Notes under the pieces: generated by a model
Told to the model about the DNA's origin: nothing
The model's database searches: none
What the model saw: only the letters and a program-made list of their open reading frames with translations
Shown here: positions 21,422-29,584 of the stretch, piece by piece
How positions within the stretch are numbered: position 1 is the first letter of the stretch
Layout of the letters: each line of letters opens with the position of its first letter
Assembly (NCBI GenBank): GCA_900315525.1
Contig: OMZO01000022.1
Span: 1 to 32,037 of the forward strand
Direction of reading: 5' to 3'
Length of the DNA stretch: 32,037 nucleotides
Source of the DNA: an uncultured Prevotella sp.
GTDB taxonomy: Bacteria > Bacteroidota > Bacteroidia > Bacteroidales > Bacteroidaceae
Translations under genes and position numbers: made by a program

Positions 21422-24400
21422 ATGGCAAAACGTAAACTTCAAGAACAAACAAAAGGACTTTATCAGTCAGACTATGAACATGACGCGTGCGGTGTAGGCA
21501 TGGTGGTCAACATCCATGGCAACAAGAGCCATGAACTAGTGGATCAGGCACTGCGCGTGTTGGAAAATATGGAACATCGAGGGGCCGAGACCCGCGACAA
21601 GACAGGTGACGGTGCAGGCATCATGCTTCAGATTCCCCATGAGTTCATACTTTTACAGGGTATTCCCGTTCCCGAAAAAGGAAAATACGGCACAGGACTG
21701 GTGTTTCTACCTAAAGAAGAAAAGGAACAGCAGGAAATTCTCTCCGTGATGATCGAAGAGATTGAACGCGAGGGGTTGCAGCTGATGCACCTTCGCACGG
21801 TACCCACCTGTCCGGAGGTGTTAGGCGAGGCTGCCCGCCGCGTGGAGCCTGTCATCAAACAGATCTTTGTGACGGGCGTGAGCGAAAAGCAACGAGTATG
21901 TGATTCTGGATCGGGCGTGGAGGATACCAATGCTCTCCCACGTACATTATATATTATAAGAAAGAAAATCGAACGACGCATTTCGCATCCCGACTTCTAT
22001 ATCTGTTCGCTATCCAACACAAACATTATATACAAAGGAATGCTGACCAGTGGACAACTACGTCGGTATTTCCCGGATTTGTCGAATCCCTACTTCACAA
22101 GCGGACTGGCGCTGGTGCATTCGCGTTTCAGCACAAACACATTTCCTACGTGGTCACTGGCCCAGCCTTTCCGCTTGCTGGCACACAATGGTGAGATTAA
22201 CACCATCCGCGGCAACCGCGGATGGATGAAGGCACGTGAGAGCGTACTGAGTAGTGAGGCTTTGGGTGACATCAAGGAGATATCACCTATCGTACAAGAA
22301 GGCATGAGTGACTCTGCCAGCCTCGACAACGTCTTTGAGTTCCTGATGATGAGTGGTTTGTCGTTGCCACAGGCAATGGCGATACTCGTACCGGAAAGCT
22401 TTAACGACAAGAATCCAATCTCGGAAGATCTGAAGGCTTTCTATGAATACCACTCGATATTGATGGAACCATGGGATGGCCCTGCCGCCTTATTGTTCAG
22501 CGACGGACGTTATGCTGGTGGTATGCTGGATAGAAACGGACTCCGTCCTTCGCGTTATACGATTACCCGACAAGGTGTGATGGTCGTAGCCTCTGAGGTG
22601 GGCGTCATGGACTTCGAACCTAGCGACGTGGTGAGTAAGGGCCGTTTACAACCGGGCAAGATTCTTCTCATCGATACGCAGGAAGGTAAGATATACTACG
22701 ATGGCGAGATCAAGGAACAGTTGGCCAAGGCGCATCCGTATCGTGAGTGGCTCAGCGAGAACCGTGTACAGCTGGAGAAGCTGAAAAGTGGTCGCAAGGT
22801 AGAGAACGCTGTGAGTGACCTCCAGCGTAAACTGGTTACCTTCGGCTTCGGTCAGGAGGATATTGACAAAACAATTATTCCGATGGCAACGACAGGACAG
22901 GAACCTGTAGCTGCCATGGGTAACGACACGCCACTGGCAGTCATCTCAGACCGACCACAAGTGCTATTCAACTATTTCCGCCAGCAGTTTGCGCAGGTGA
23001 CCAATCCCGCCATCGACCCTATCCGCGAGGAACTGGTGATGTCGTTGACCGAGTACATCGGCGCTGTAGGGACGAATATCCTAACACCCGATGCATCGAA
23101 CTGTAAGATGGTGCGACTGCCGCAACCTGTGTTAACCAACACCCAGTTAGACATACTTTGTAACATCCGTTATAAAGGTTTCAAGACGCAGAAACTACCC
23201 ATTCTCTTCGACATGGAAAAGGGAGAACAGGGACTGCGCCAGGCACTCGACGACCTCTGCCATGAGGCTGAACATAGTGTGGATGAAGGGGTTAACTACA
23301 TCATCCTCAGTGATCGTGACATTGACGAGACGCATGCGGCTATACCATCATTGCTGGCTGTAAGTGCTGTACATCACTATCTGATCAATGTAGGCAAACG
23401 CGTACAGACAGCGCTGATTGTGGAGAGCGGAGAGATTCGTGAGACGATGCATGCTGCACTACTATTAGGCTATGGCGCCAGCGCCTTGTGTCCGTATATG
23501 ACATTCGCCATTCTCGACGACTTAGTGAAGCAAGGAAAGATTCAGGAGGAATACGCTACTGCAGAAAGCCACTATATCAAGGCGGTGGACAAAGGATTGA
23601 AAAAGATCATGTCGAAGATGGGCATCTCGACCATCCGAAGCTATCGCGGCGCGAAGATCTTCGAAAGCATTGGACTGAGCGAGGAACTGCTACACCAGTA
23701 CTTCGGTACGGAAGTGAGTACCATTGGCGGCATCGGCCTGAAAGAGATCGCCCGCGACGCCATCCGTCTGCATCAGGCTGCTCAGGACCAAACACTGTTA
23801 CAGAACCAAGGACAATTCTCATGGCGGAAAGATGGCATCAAACATGCTTGGAACCCAGAGACCATAGCCCAGTTGCAGCTAGCCACCCGTCAGGGCAACT
23901 ACGAGAAATTCAAGGCCTGGGCTAAAATTGTTGACGAGAAGGAAAGCCCCATCTTCATTCGTGACTTCTTCAAATTTAAGAAGGCTGCTAAGCCTACTCC
24001 TATCGACGAGGTAGAACCCGTGGAGAGCATCGTAAAGCACTTCGTGACGGGAGCCATGTCGTTTGGCGCGCTCAGCATCGAAGCCCACGAGGCACTGGCA
24101 TTGGCCATGAACAAACTCGGCACGCGTAGCAATACAGGTGAAGGCGGCGAAGATAATGCCCGCTACCACTCAGAAGTGGATGGCGTTTCGCTGTCAAGCA
24201 AGACCAAGCAGATTGCCAGTGGTCGTTTCGGCGTGACGGCTGAATATCTGGTGAATGCCGAAGAGATACAGATTAAAGTGGCGCAGGGTGCCAAGCCCGG
24301 TGAGGGCGGACAGTTGCCAGGCTTCAAGGTGAATGACATCATTGCCAAGACACGTAATGCTATCCCCGGCATCTCACTCATATCGCCCCCACCTCATCAC

Positions 24401-26047
24401 GACATCTACTCCATCGAGGACCTGGCGCAGCTCATCTTCGACCTCAAGAATATCAACCCCGAGGCTGCTGTGAGCGTGAAACTCGTGGCCGAGAGTGGCG
24501 TGGGAACCATTGCCGCGGGTGTGGCGAAAGCAAAAGCCGACCTGATTGTTATCAGTGGTGCCGAGGGTGGTACGGGCGCATCACCTGCTTCGTCGATGCG
24601 ATTCGCGGGCATCTCGCCGGAGATTGGTCTGGCCGAGACACAGCAGACGCTGGTCCGCAACGGCCTGCGAAATCAGGTACGCCTGCAGACCGACGGACAG
24701 TTGAAGACAGCGAAGGATGTAATCATCATGGCAATGCTGGGAGCCGACGAGTTCTCGTTTGGTACGCTGCCACTCATCGTGTTAGGTTGCGTGATGATGC
24801 GTAAGTGTAATACCAATACCTGTCCGATGGGTGTGGCGACACAGAACCCTGAGCTCCGCAAGCACTTCGAGGGTCGTGCCGAGTACGTGGTGAACTACTT
24901 CACATTCTTAGCTGAACAGGTGCGCGAATATCTCAGCGAAATCGGTGTGCACAGTCTAAAGGAGATCATCGGACACACGGAGCTGATTGAGGGGGCCCTT
25001 TCTCAGCCTCCCCGAGGGGAGGAGAATGCGGCCACGGAGAAGTGGGCGACCATCGACTTTGCACGTCTACTGTACAAGCCTGAAACAGACAAAGTTGCGA
25101 TTGAGCGAGAGCAGAGCGATGCTTGCATCAGTTCTGCCGAGCATGAGCAAGCTCGCCCGCAGGGCAAGGCTCTCTATTGGGACCGTGGCGCATTCACTAA
25201 GGTTAGCGGCGTGAAGGACGAGGAGATAATCCGCGCCGCACAGAAGGCTATCGACAGCCAAGAGGAGGTTACACTCGACTATGCCATTAAGAATACCGAC
25301 CGCGCCGTGACGACCATGCTCTCGGGCGTTATCGCCAAGAGATACGGCGAGGCAGGACTGCCTGACGCGACCATCAAGATCAAGTTCAAGGGCTCGGCCG
25401 GCCAGTCGTTCGGTGCCTTCGCCGTTCGCGGCCTCGACATCCGACTCGAGGGCGAGACGAACGACTACTTCGGCAAGGGACTCTCAGGCGGGCGGATCAG
25501 CATCCTACCCCCGGCCCGTCGCAGTGAAGATTTCAAGGCCGAGGAGAATATCATCGCGGGCAACACCGGACTGTACGGTGCGACCTCGGGCGAACTATAC
25601 ATCAATGGCAAGGTGGGCGAGCGCTTCGGTGTGCGCAACTCAGGAGCCATCGCCGTCATCGAGGGCGCGGGCGACCACTGCTGCGAGTACATGACAGGCG
25701 GCCGCGTGGTGGTGCTCGGCAAGACTGGCCGCAACTTCGCCGCCGGTATGAGTGGCGGCGTGGCCTACGTCTATGACCCCGACCACACGTTCGACTATTT
25801 CTGCAACATGGACATGGTGGAACTCTCGCTGGTAGAGGACAGCGTCTCGCGTAAAGAACTGCTCGAGCTCATCCGCCAGCATTACCTGCACACAGGTAGT
25901 GCACTGGCCGGACGGATGCTCGATGACTGGCACCACTACATCGAGGACTTCATCCAGATCATCCCTATCGAGTACAAGCGCGTGCTCGAAGAGGAGAAAA
26001 TGGCGCGTCTGCATGAGAAGATTGCAGACATTCAACGTGACTATTAA
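21422..26047 (+). CDS. gltB: Glutamate synthase large subunit
   Basis: A 1541-residue GltB that makes two glutamates from glutamine and 2-oxoglutarate. A propeptide of about 22 residues is expected to be cut off before Cys23 (HDACGVGMV), the glutaminase nucleophile. Next come the glutaminase domain (to about 430), the central domain, the FMN synthase domain (about 820-1180, with GAEGGTGASP) and the 3Fe-4S cysteines in MRKCNTNTCPMG near residues 1127-1135. The GXGXG beta-helix (about 1290-1500) ends the protein. The start is ATG 21422, since the upstream frame lies in the promoter. Two different palindromic repeats are inserted in frame in the linker at about residues 1191-1203 and 1227-1246. 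Its partner gltD follows after 37 nt. Confidence 0.98.
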   Translation: MAKRKLQEQTKGLYQSDYEHDACGVGMVVNIHGNKSHELVDQALRVLENMEHRGAETRDKTGDGAGIMLQIPHEFILLQGIPVPEKGKYGTGLVFLPKEEKEQQEILSVMIEEIEREGLQLMHLRTVPTCPEVLGEAARRVEPVIKQIFVTGVSEKQRVCDSGSGVEDTNALPRTLYIIRKKIERRISHPDFYICSLSNTNIIYKGMLTSGQLRRYFPDLSNPYFTSGLALVHSRFSTNTFPTWSLAQPFRLLAHNGEINTIRGNRGWMKARESVLSSEALGDIKEISPIVQEGMSDSASLDNVFEFLMMSGLSLPQAMAILVPESFNDKNPISEDLKAFYEYHSILMEPWDGPAALLFSDGRYAGGMLDRNGLRPSRYTITRQGVMVVASEVGVMDFEPSDVVSKGRLQPGKILLIDTQEGKIYYDGEIKEQLAKAHPYREWLSENRVQLEKLKSGRKVENAVSDLQRKLVTFGFGQEDIDKTIIPMATTGQEPVAAMGNDTPLAVISDRPQVLFNYFRQQFAQVTNPAIDPIREELVMSLTEYIGAVGTNILTPDASNCKMVRLPQPVLTNTQLDILCNIRYKGFKTQKLPILFDMEKGEQGLRQALDDLCHEAEHSVDEGVNYIILSDRDIDETHAAIPSLLAVSAVHHYLINVGKRVQTALIVESGEIRETMHAALLLGYGASALCPYMTFAILDDLVKQGKIQEEYATAESHYIKAVDKGLKKIMSKMGISTIRSYRGAKIFESIGLSEELLHQYFGTEVSTIGGIGLKEIARDAIRLHQAAQDQTLLQNQGQFSWRKDGIKHAWNPETIAQLQLATRQGNYEKFKAWAKIVDEKESPIFIRDFFKFKKAAKPTPIDEVEPVESIVKHFVTGAMSFGALSIEAHEALALAMNKLGTRSNTGEGGEDNARYHSEVDGVSLSSKTKQIASGRFGVTAEYLVNAEEIQIKVAQGAKPGEGGQLPGFKVNDIIAKTRNAIPGISLISPPPHHDIYSIEDLAQLIFDLKNINPEAAVSVKLVAESGVGTIAAGVAKAKADLIVISGAEGGTGASPASSMRFAGISPEIGLAETQQTLVRNGLRNQVRLQTDGQLKTAKDVIIMAMLGADEFSFGTLPLIVLGCVMMRKCNTNTCPMGVATQNPELRKHFEGRAEYVVNYFTFLAEQVREYLSEIGVHSLKEIIGHTELIEGALSQPPRGEENAATEKWATIDFARLLYKPETDKVAIEREQSDACISSAEHEQARPQGKALYWDRGAFTKVSGVKDEEIIRAAQKAIDSQEEVTLDYAIKNTDRAVTTMLSGVIAKRYGEAGLPDATIKIKFKGSAGQSFGAFAVRGLDIRLEGETNDYFGKGLSGGRISILPPARRSEDFKAEENIIAGNTGLYGATSGELYINGKVGERFGVRNSGAIAVIEGAGDHCCEYMTGGRVVVLGKTGRNFAAGMSGGVAYVYDPDHTFDYFCNMDMVELSLVEDSVSRKELLELIRQHYLHTGSALAGRMLDDWHHYIEDFIQIIPIEYKRVLEEEKMARLHEKIADIQRDY
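24995..25027. repeat. Dispersed palindromic repeat, in frame in gltB
   Basis: The core cctcccc-GA-ggggagg (25007-25022) is a perfect 7-bp stem with a 2-nt loop, preceded by gccctttctcag. Read on the opposite strand it aligns with the elements in the PurF-like gene and dapF. It encodes ALSQPPRGEENAA. Confidence 0.75.
25101..25158. repeat. Second, unrelated hairpin repeat in gltB
   Basis: gcaga-gc-gatgc-tt-gcatc-agt-tctgc (25111-25137) folds into a two-step hairpin with a 2-nt loop, followed by ccgagcatgagcaagctcgc. It encodes EREQSDACISSAEHEQARPQ, a low-complexity polar stretch not expected in GltB. The sequence differs from the C/G-block family 90 bp upstream. Confidence 0.55.
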
Positions 26048-26084
26048 GATTGAAGAATTGTAAGACAGATAAAAATAAGATATA

Positions 26085-27431
26085 ATGGGAAATCCAAAAG
26101 CTTTTTTAGAGATACACCGTCAAGAGGCGGGATACCGTCCGATTCACGATAGAATCCACGATTTCGGCGAGGTGGAGCAGACACTCAACACACGCGAACG
26201 CAAACTGCAGGCAAGTCGCTGCATGGACTGCGGCGTACCCTTCTGCCACTGGGCTTGTCCGTTAGGAAATAAGGCACCCGAATGGAACGACGCCCTCTAC
26301 AAAGGAGATTGGGAGTTGGCTTACAGGTTACTGTCAACCACCAATCCCTTCCCAGAATTTACGGGTCGCATCTGTCCGGCACTCTGCGAGAAGGCTTGCA
26401 TATTGAACCGCTTCAATCACGAGCCGACGACCAACCGCGAGGACGAGTGTGCCATCGTCGAGGCCGCCTTCCGTGAGGGCTACATCCAACCACGGGTACC
26501 GGTCAGGAATGGTAAGAAGGTTGCCGTCATTGGAGCCGGTCCCGCCGGACTCGCGGCTGCCAATGCACTCAACCAGATGGGGTACGCCGTCACCATATTC
26601 GAGAAGAACGAAGCTGCCGGCGGACTACTTCGCTATGGTATCCCCAACTTCAAACTCAACAAGGCTGTCATCGACCGTCGTCTTCATCTGTTAAAACAGG
26701 AAGGCATCGAGTTCCGCTACGGCATAGAGGCCTCCCCCGTTTCCCTTCAAGAGGAGACTTTCGATGCCATAGTGATGGCCACCGGTACCCCTCAGGCACG
26801 CGATCTCAATATCCCAGGACGTAACCTGAAAGGGGTGCATTTCGCACTCGAACTCCTGTCGCAGCAGAACCGTGTCCTCGCCGGCATCGAGTTCCCGAAG
26901 GACGAACACATCACCGCCCGGGGCAAGGATGTGCTGGTCATCGGCGGCGGCGATACCGGCTCCGACTGCATCGGTACCGCCCATCGCCAGGGCGCCCGCT
27001 CCGTCACACAGATTGAAATCATGCCCCGCCCTGTAGAAGGTCCCGACGACCCGCAGAACCCCTGGCCTAACTACCCCCGCACGCTGAAGACCACATCAAG
27101 CCATGAGGAAGGCTGCACCCGCCGTTGGAACATCAACTCCCTCGAATTCCTCGGCGAGAACGGCCACTTGACCGGCGTCCGCGTCCAGGAAATCGACTGG
27201 CAACCCAACCCCGCCGGCGGTCGTCCTATCATGGTTCCCAAGGGCGAGCCCTTCGTCATCAAGGCCGAGCTCTGTCTCCTGGCCATGGGCTTCCTGAAGC
27301 CTGAGCACCCGCAGTATCCGGCGAACGTCTTCGTCTGCGGCGATGCCCAGAACGGTGCCTCGCTCGTCGTCCGCGCCATGACCAGCGGCATCGAGACCGC
27401 CCGGAAAATCAACGAATATCTGAGCAAATGA
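26085..27431 (+). CDS. gltD: Glutamate synthase small subunit
   Basis: A 448-residue flavoprotein that takes electrons from NADPH and passes them through FAD and two 4Fe-4S clusters to GltB. The N-terminal cysteines are present: [17 protein letters not shown] (about 46-62) and [15 protein letters not shown] (about 95-109). The FAD site is [17 protein letters not shown] (about 145-161), the NADPH site [15 protein letters not shown] near 287, and the C-terminal flavin motif [17 protein letters not shown]. The length is slightly short of E. coli GltD (about 470). The second half of the gene is markedly richer in C-ending codons than gltB's first half or dapF. The stop overlaps the dapF start as ATGA. 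Confidence 0.97.
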   Translation: MGNPKAFLEIHRQEAGYRPIHDRIHDFGEVEQTLNTRERKLQASRCMDCGVPFCHWACPLGNKAPEWNDALYKGDWELAYRLLSTTNPFPEFTGRICPALCEKACILNRFNHEPTTNREDECAIVEAAFREGYIQPRVPVRNGKKVAVIGAGPAGLAAANALNQMGYAVTIFEKNEAAGGLLRYGIPNFKLNKAVIDRRLHLLKQEGIEFRYGIEASPVSLQEETFDAIVMATGTPQARDLNIPGRNLKGVHFALELLSQQNRVLAGIEFPKDEHITARGKDVLVIGGGDTGSDCIGTAHRQGARSVTQIEIMPRPVEGPDDPQNPWPNYPRTLKTTSSHEEGCTRRWNINSLEFLGENGHLTGVRVQEIDWQPNPAGGRPIMVPKGEPFVIKAELCLLAMGFLKPEHPQYPANVFVCGDAQNGASLVVRAMTSGIETARKINEYLSK

Positions 27432-28321
27432 ACAGAATATACTTTACCAAGATGCATGGCTGCGGCAATGACTACATCTATATCAATACGATGCAGCACC
27501 CCATTGCCGATCCGTCGGCTGCAGCGATTGCCTGGAGTGATCGTCATAAGGGTATCGGCAGTGACGGACTGGTACTAATTGACAAGTCACCTATACCCGA
27601 GGCGGATTTCTCCATGCGTATCTTCAATGCCGATGGCAGCGAGGCGATGATGTGCGGCAATGCCTCACGCTGCATAGGCAAATATCTCTATGAGAAGGCA
27701 CTCACAGGCAATACAGAAATCCGACTGCTCACCCGCTCTGGCGTCAAGACGCTGCTGCTACATGTAAAGAACAATCAGGTAGAGTGTGTCACCGTCGATA
27801 TGGGCATCCCCTCTTTTGAGGTACCAGAGCAGTTTGTCGCCTCGAAGGATCCAGGCCTAGGTACGTTCGTCTGCATGGGCAATCCCCACTACGTCATCTT
27901 CACCGACGATGTAGATCAGGTGGCTGAGACTGGCCGTACACTTGAGCGCCATCCGGCTTTCCCCCAGCGCTGCAACATCGAGTTTGTAACGCCCCTCGAG
28001 AGGGACATGAGTGTCTTAAAGGGTACAGAAGCCTCCCCTCGGGGAGGTTTGGAGGAGGTATTCCGCACCCGGGTCTGGGAACGCGGCAGTGGCATCACTC
28101 AAGCCTGCGGCACTGGAGCTTGTGCCACGGCAGTGGCTGCCTGCCTGAAAGGACTGGCCGGACGTGATAGCGACATCCAAATGGATGGCGGCACCCTCCA
28201 TATCACATGGTCGGAATCCGATCATGAAACCGAGGGAGCCTTGTATCACAAAGACCATGTCTATATGACCGGTCCTGCGAGCTTCGTCTTTAGCGGAGAA
28301 ATCGAACTTCAAACAACATAA
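27428..28321 (+). CDS. dapF: Diaminopimelate epimerase
   Basis: A 297-residue PLP-independent racemase that converts LL- to meso-diaminopimelate for lysine and peptidoglycan. The two catalytic cysteines are Cys76 (MMCGNASRC) and Cys227 ([13 protein letters not shown]). [14 protein letters not shown] opens the protein as in the family. It is about 20 residues longer than usual, and the excess maps to [18 protein letters not shown] (about 194-211), between [11 protein letters not shown] and [11 protein letters not shown]. This is an in-frame palindromic repeat in a loop ahead of the second active-site motif. The start overlaps the gltD stop and dapL follows after 3 nt. Confidence 0.97.
   Translation: MNRIYFTKMHGCGNDYIYINTMQHPIADPSAAAIAWSDRHKGIGSDGLVLIDKSPIPEADFSMRIFNADGSEAMMCGNASRCIGKYLYEKALTGNTEIRLLTRSGVKTLLLHVKNNQVECVTVDMGIPSFEVPEQFVASKDPGLGTFVCMGNPHYVIFTDDVDQVAETGRTLERHPAFPQRCNIEFVTPLERDMSVLKGTEASPRGGLEEVFRTRVWERGSGITQACGTGACATAVAACLKGLAGRDSDIQMDGGTLHITWSESDHETEGALYHKDHVYMTGPASFVFSGEIELQTT
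28031..28063 (+). repeat. Dispersed palindromic repeat, in frame in dapF
   Basis: The core cctcccc-TC-ggggagg (28032-28047) is a perfect 7-bp stem with a 2-nt loop, followed by tttggaggaggtattc. The 16-bp core is the exact reverse complement of the gltB core at 25007-25022. It encodes [12 protein letters not shown]. Confidence 0.78.
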
Positions 28322-28324
28322 TTT

Positions 28325-29563
28325 ATGGCATTAGTAAACGTACATTTCCTAAACTTACAGAACAACTACCTGTTCGCCGACATTGCCAAGAAGGTCAACG
28401 CTTTCAAGGTGATGCACCCCAAAGCCGACGTCATCTCGCTTGGTATTGGCGACGTCACGCAGCCTCTCTGTCCTGCTGTCATTGAGGCCATGCACCGCGC
28501 CGTGGATGAGATGGCTACTGTCGAGGGATTCCACGGCTATGGGCCGGAACAGGGCTATGACTTCCTTCGCGAGGCCATCGTGAAAAACGATTTCCTGCCT
28601 CGCGGCATTCACCTCAGCACGGATGAGATATTCATCAACGACGGTGCGAAGTCCGACACCGGAAACATGCAAGAGGTGCTCCATTGGGACAATTTCATCG
28701 GTGTGACAGATCCCATCTATCCGGTATATATCGACTCAAACGTCATGATTGGGCGCTGCGGCACATTCGAAGACGGCCGCTGGACCAATGTCGTGTATAT
28801 GCCCTGTACAGCAGAGAACGACTTCGTACCCGCCATTCCCAAGGGGAAACACATGGACGTCATCTATCTGTGCTATCCGAACAATCCCACGGGTACCGTC
28901 ATTAGCAAACAGGAGTTGCGTAAGTGGGTGAACTTCGCCTTGAAGAATGATGCGCTCATCTTCTACGACGCTGCGTATCAGGCATATATACAGGATCCGG
29001 ACATTCCCCACTCTATCTATGAGATACGGGGCGCTCGTAAGTGTGCCGTCGAGTTTCGCTCATATTCCAAGACGGCCGGTTTCACTGGCGTGCGCTGTGG
29101 CTATACCGTCGTGCCGAAGGATGTTTCGGTCTCAACTTTTGAAGGCGAGCGCATACCACTCCACCAACTATGGCTGCGCCGCCAGTGCACGAAATTCAAT
29201 GGTGCCAGCTATATCAGCCAACGAGCTGCCGAGGCTATCTACAGTCCGGAAGGCAAACAACAGGTGCAAGAGACCATCGGTTATTACATGCAGAATGCAC
29301 ATCGGATGCTCACGGTCCTCAGAGACCTTGGCTTCGAGTGCTACGGCGGTGAGAATGCTCCGTACATCTGGATGCGCACCCCGAAAGGTACCAGCAGCTG
29401 GCAGTTCTTCGAGGAGCTGCTCTATGGCGCCAATGTCGTCTGTACACCTGGCGTCGGTTTCGGTCCCAGTGGTGAGGGCTATGTCCGTTTCACCGCCTTC
29501 GGCAGTCATGAGACGACAGAGGAGGCATTAAAAAGAATAGAGAACTGGATAAAACAATATTAA
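28325..29563 (+). CDS. dapL: LL-diaminopimelate aminotransferase
   Basis: A 412-residue class I/II PLP aminotransferase that makes LL-diaminopimelate directly from tetrahydrodipicolinate, using glutamate as amino donor. This bypasses the succinylase or acetylase steps. The PLP lysine is K249 in RSYSKTAGFTGVRCGY. YPNNPTGTV near 184-192 and the opening YLFADIAKKVNAF with LGIGDVTQPL are DapL hallmarks. Length and start are normal. It sits between dapF and glnN, so the two last diaminopimelate steps are encoded with glutamate synthesis. Confidence 0.97.
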   Translation: MALVNVHFLNLQNNYLFADIAKKVNAFKVMHPKADVISLGIGDVTQPLCPAVIEAMHRAVDEMATVEGFHGYGPEQGYDFLREAIVKNDFLPRGIHLSTDEIFINDGAKSDTGNMQEVLHWDNFIGVTDPIYPVYIDSNVMIGRCGTFEDGRWTNVVYMPCTAENDFVPAIPKGKHMDVIYLCYPNNPTGTVISKQELRKWVNFALKNDALIFYDAAYQAYIQDPDIPHSIYEIRGARKCAVEFRSYSKTAGFTGVRCGYTVVPKDVSVSTFEGERIPLHQLWLRRQCTKFNGASYISQRAAEAIYSPEGKQQVQETIGYYMQNAHRMLTVLRDLGFECYGGENAPYIWMRTPKGTSSWQFFEELLYGANVVCTPGVGFGPSGEGYVRFTAFGSHETTEEALKRIENWIKQY

Positions 29564-29584
29564 CAAACACAAAACCCAAACAGT

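Noticed and set aside
25055-25062. TTTGCAC inside gltB as a possible internal promoter
   Set aside because: It lacks the upstream TA of TAnnTTTG and no gene start follows on that strand until gltD about 1 kb away.
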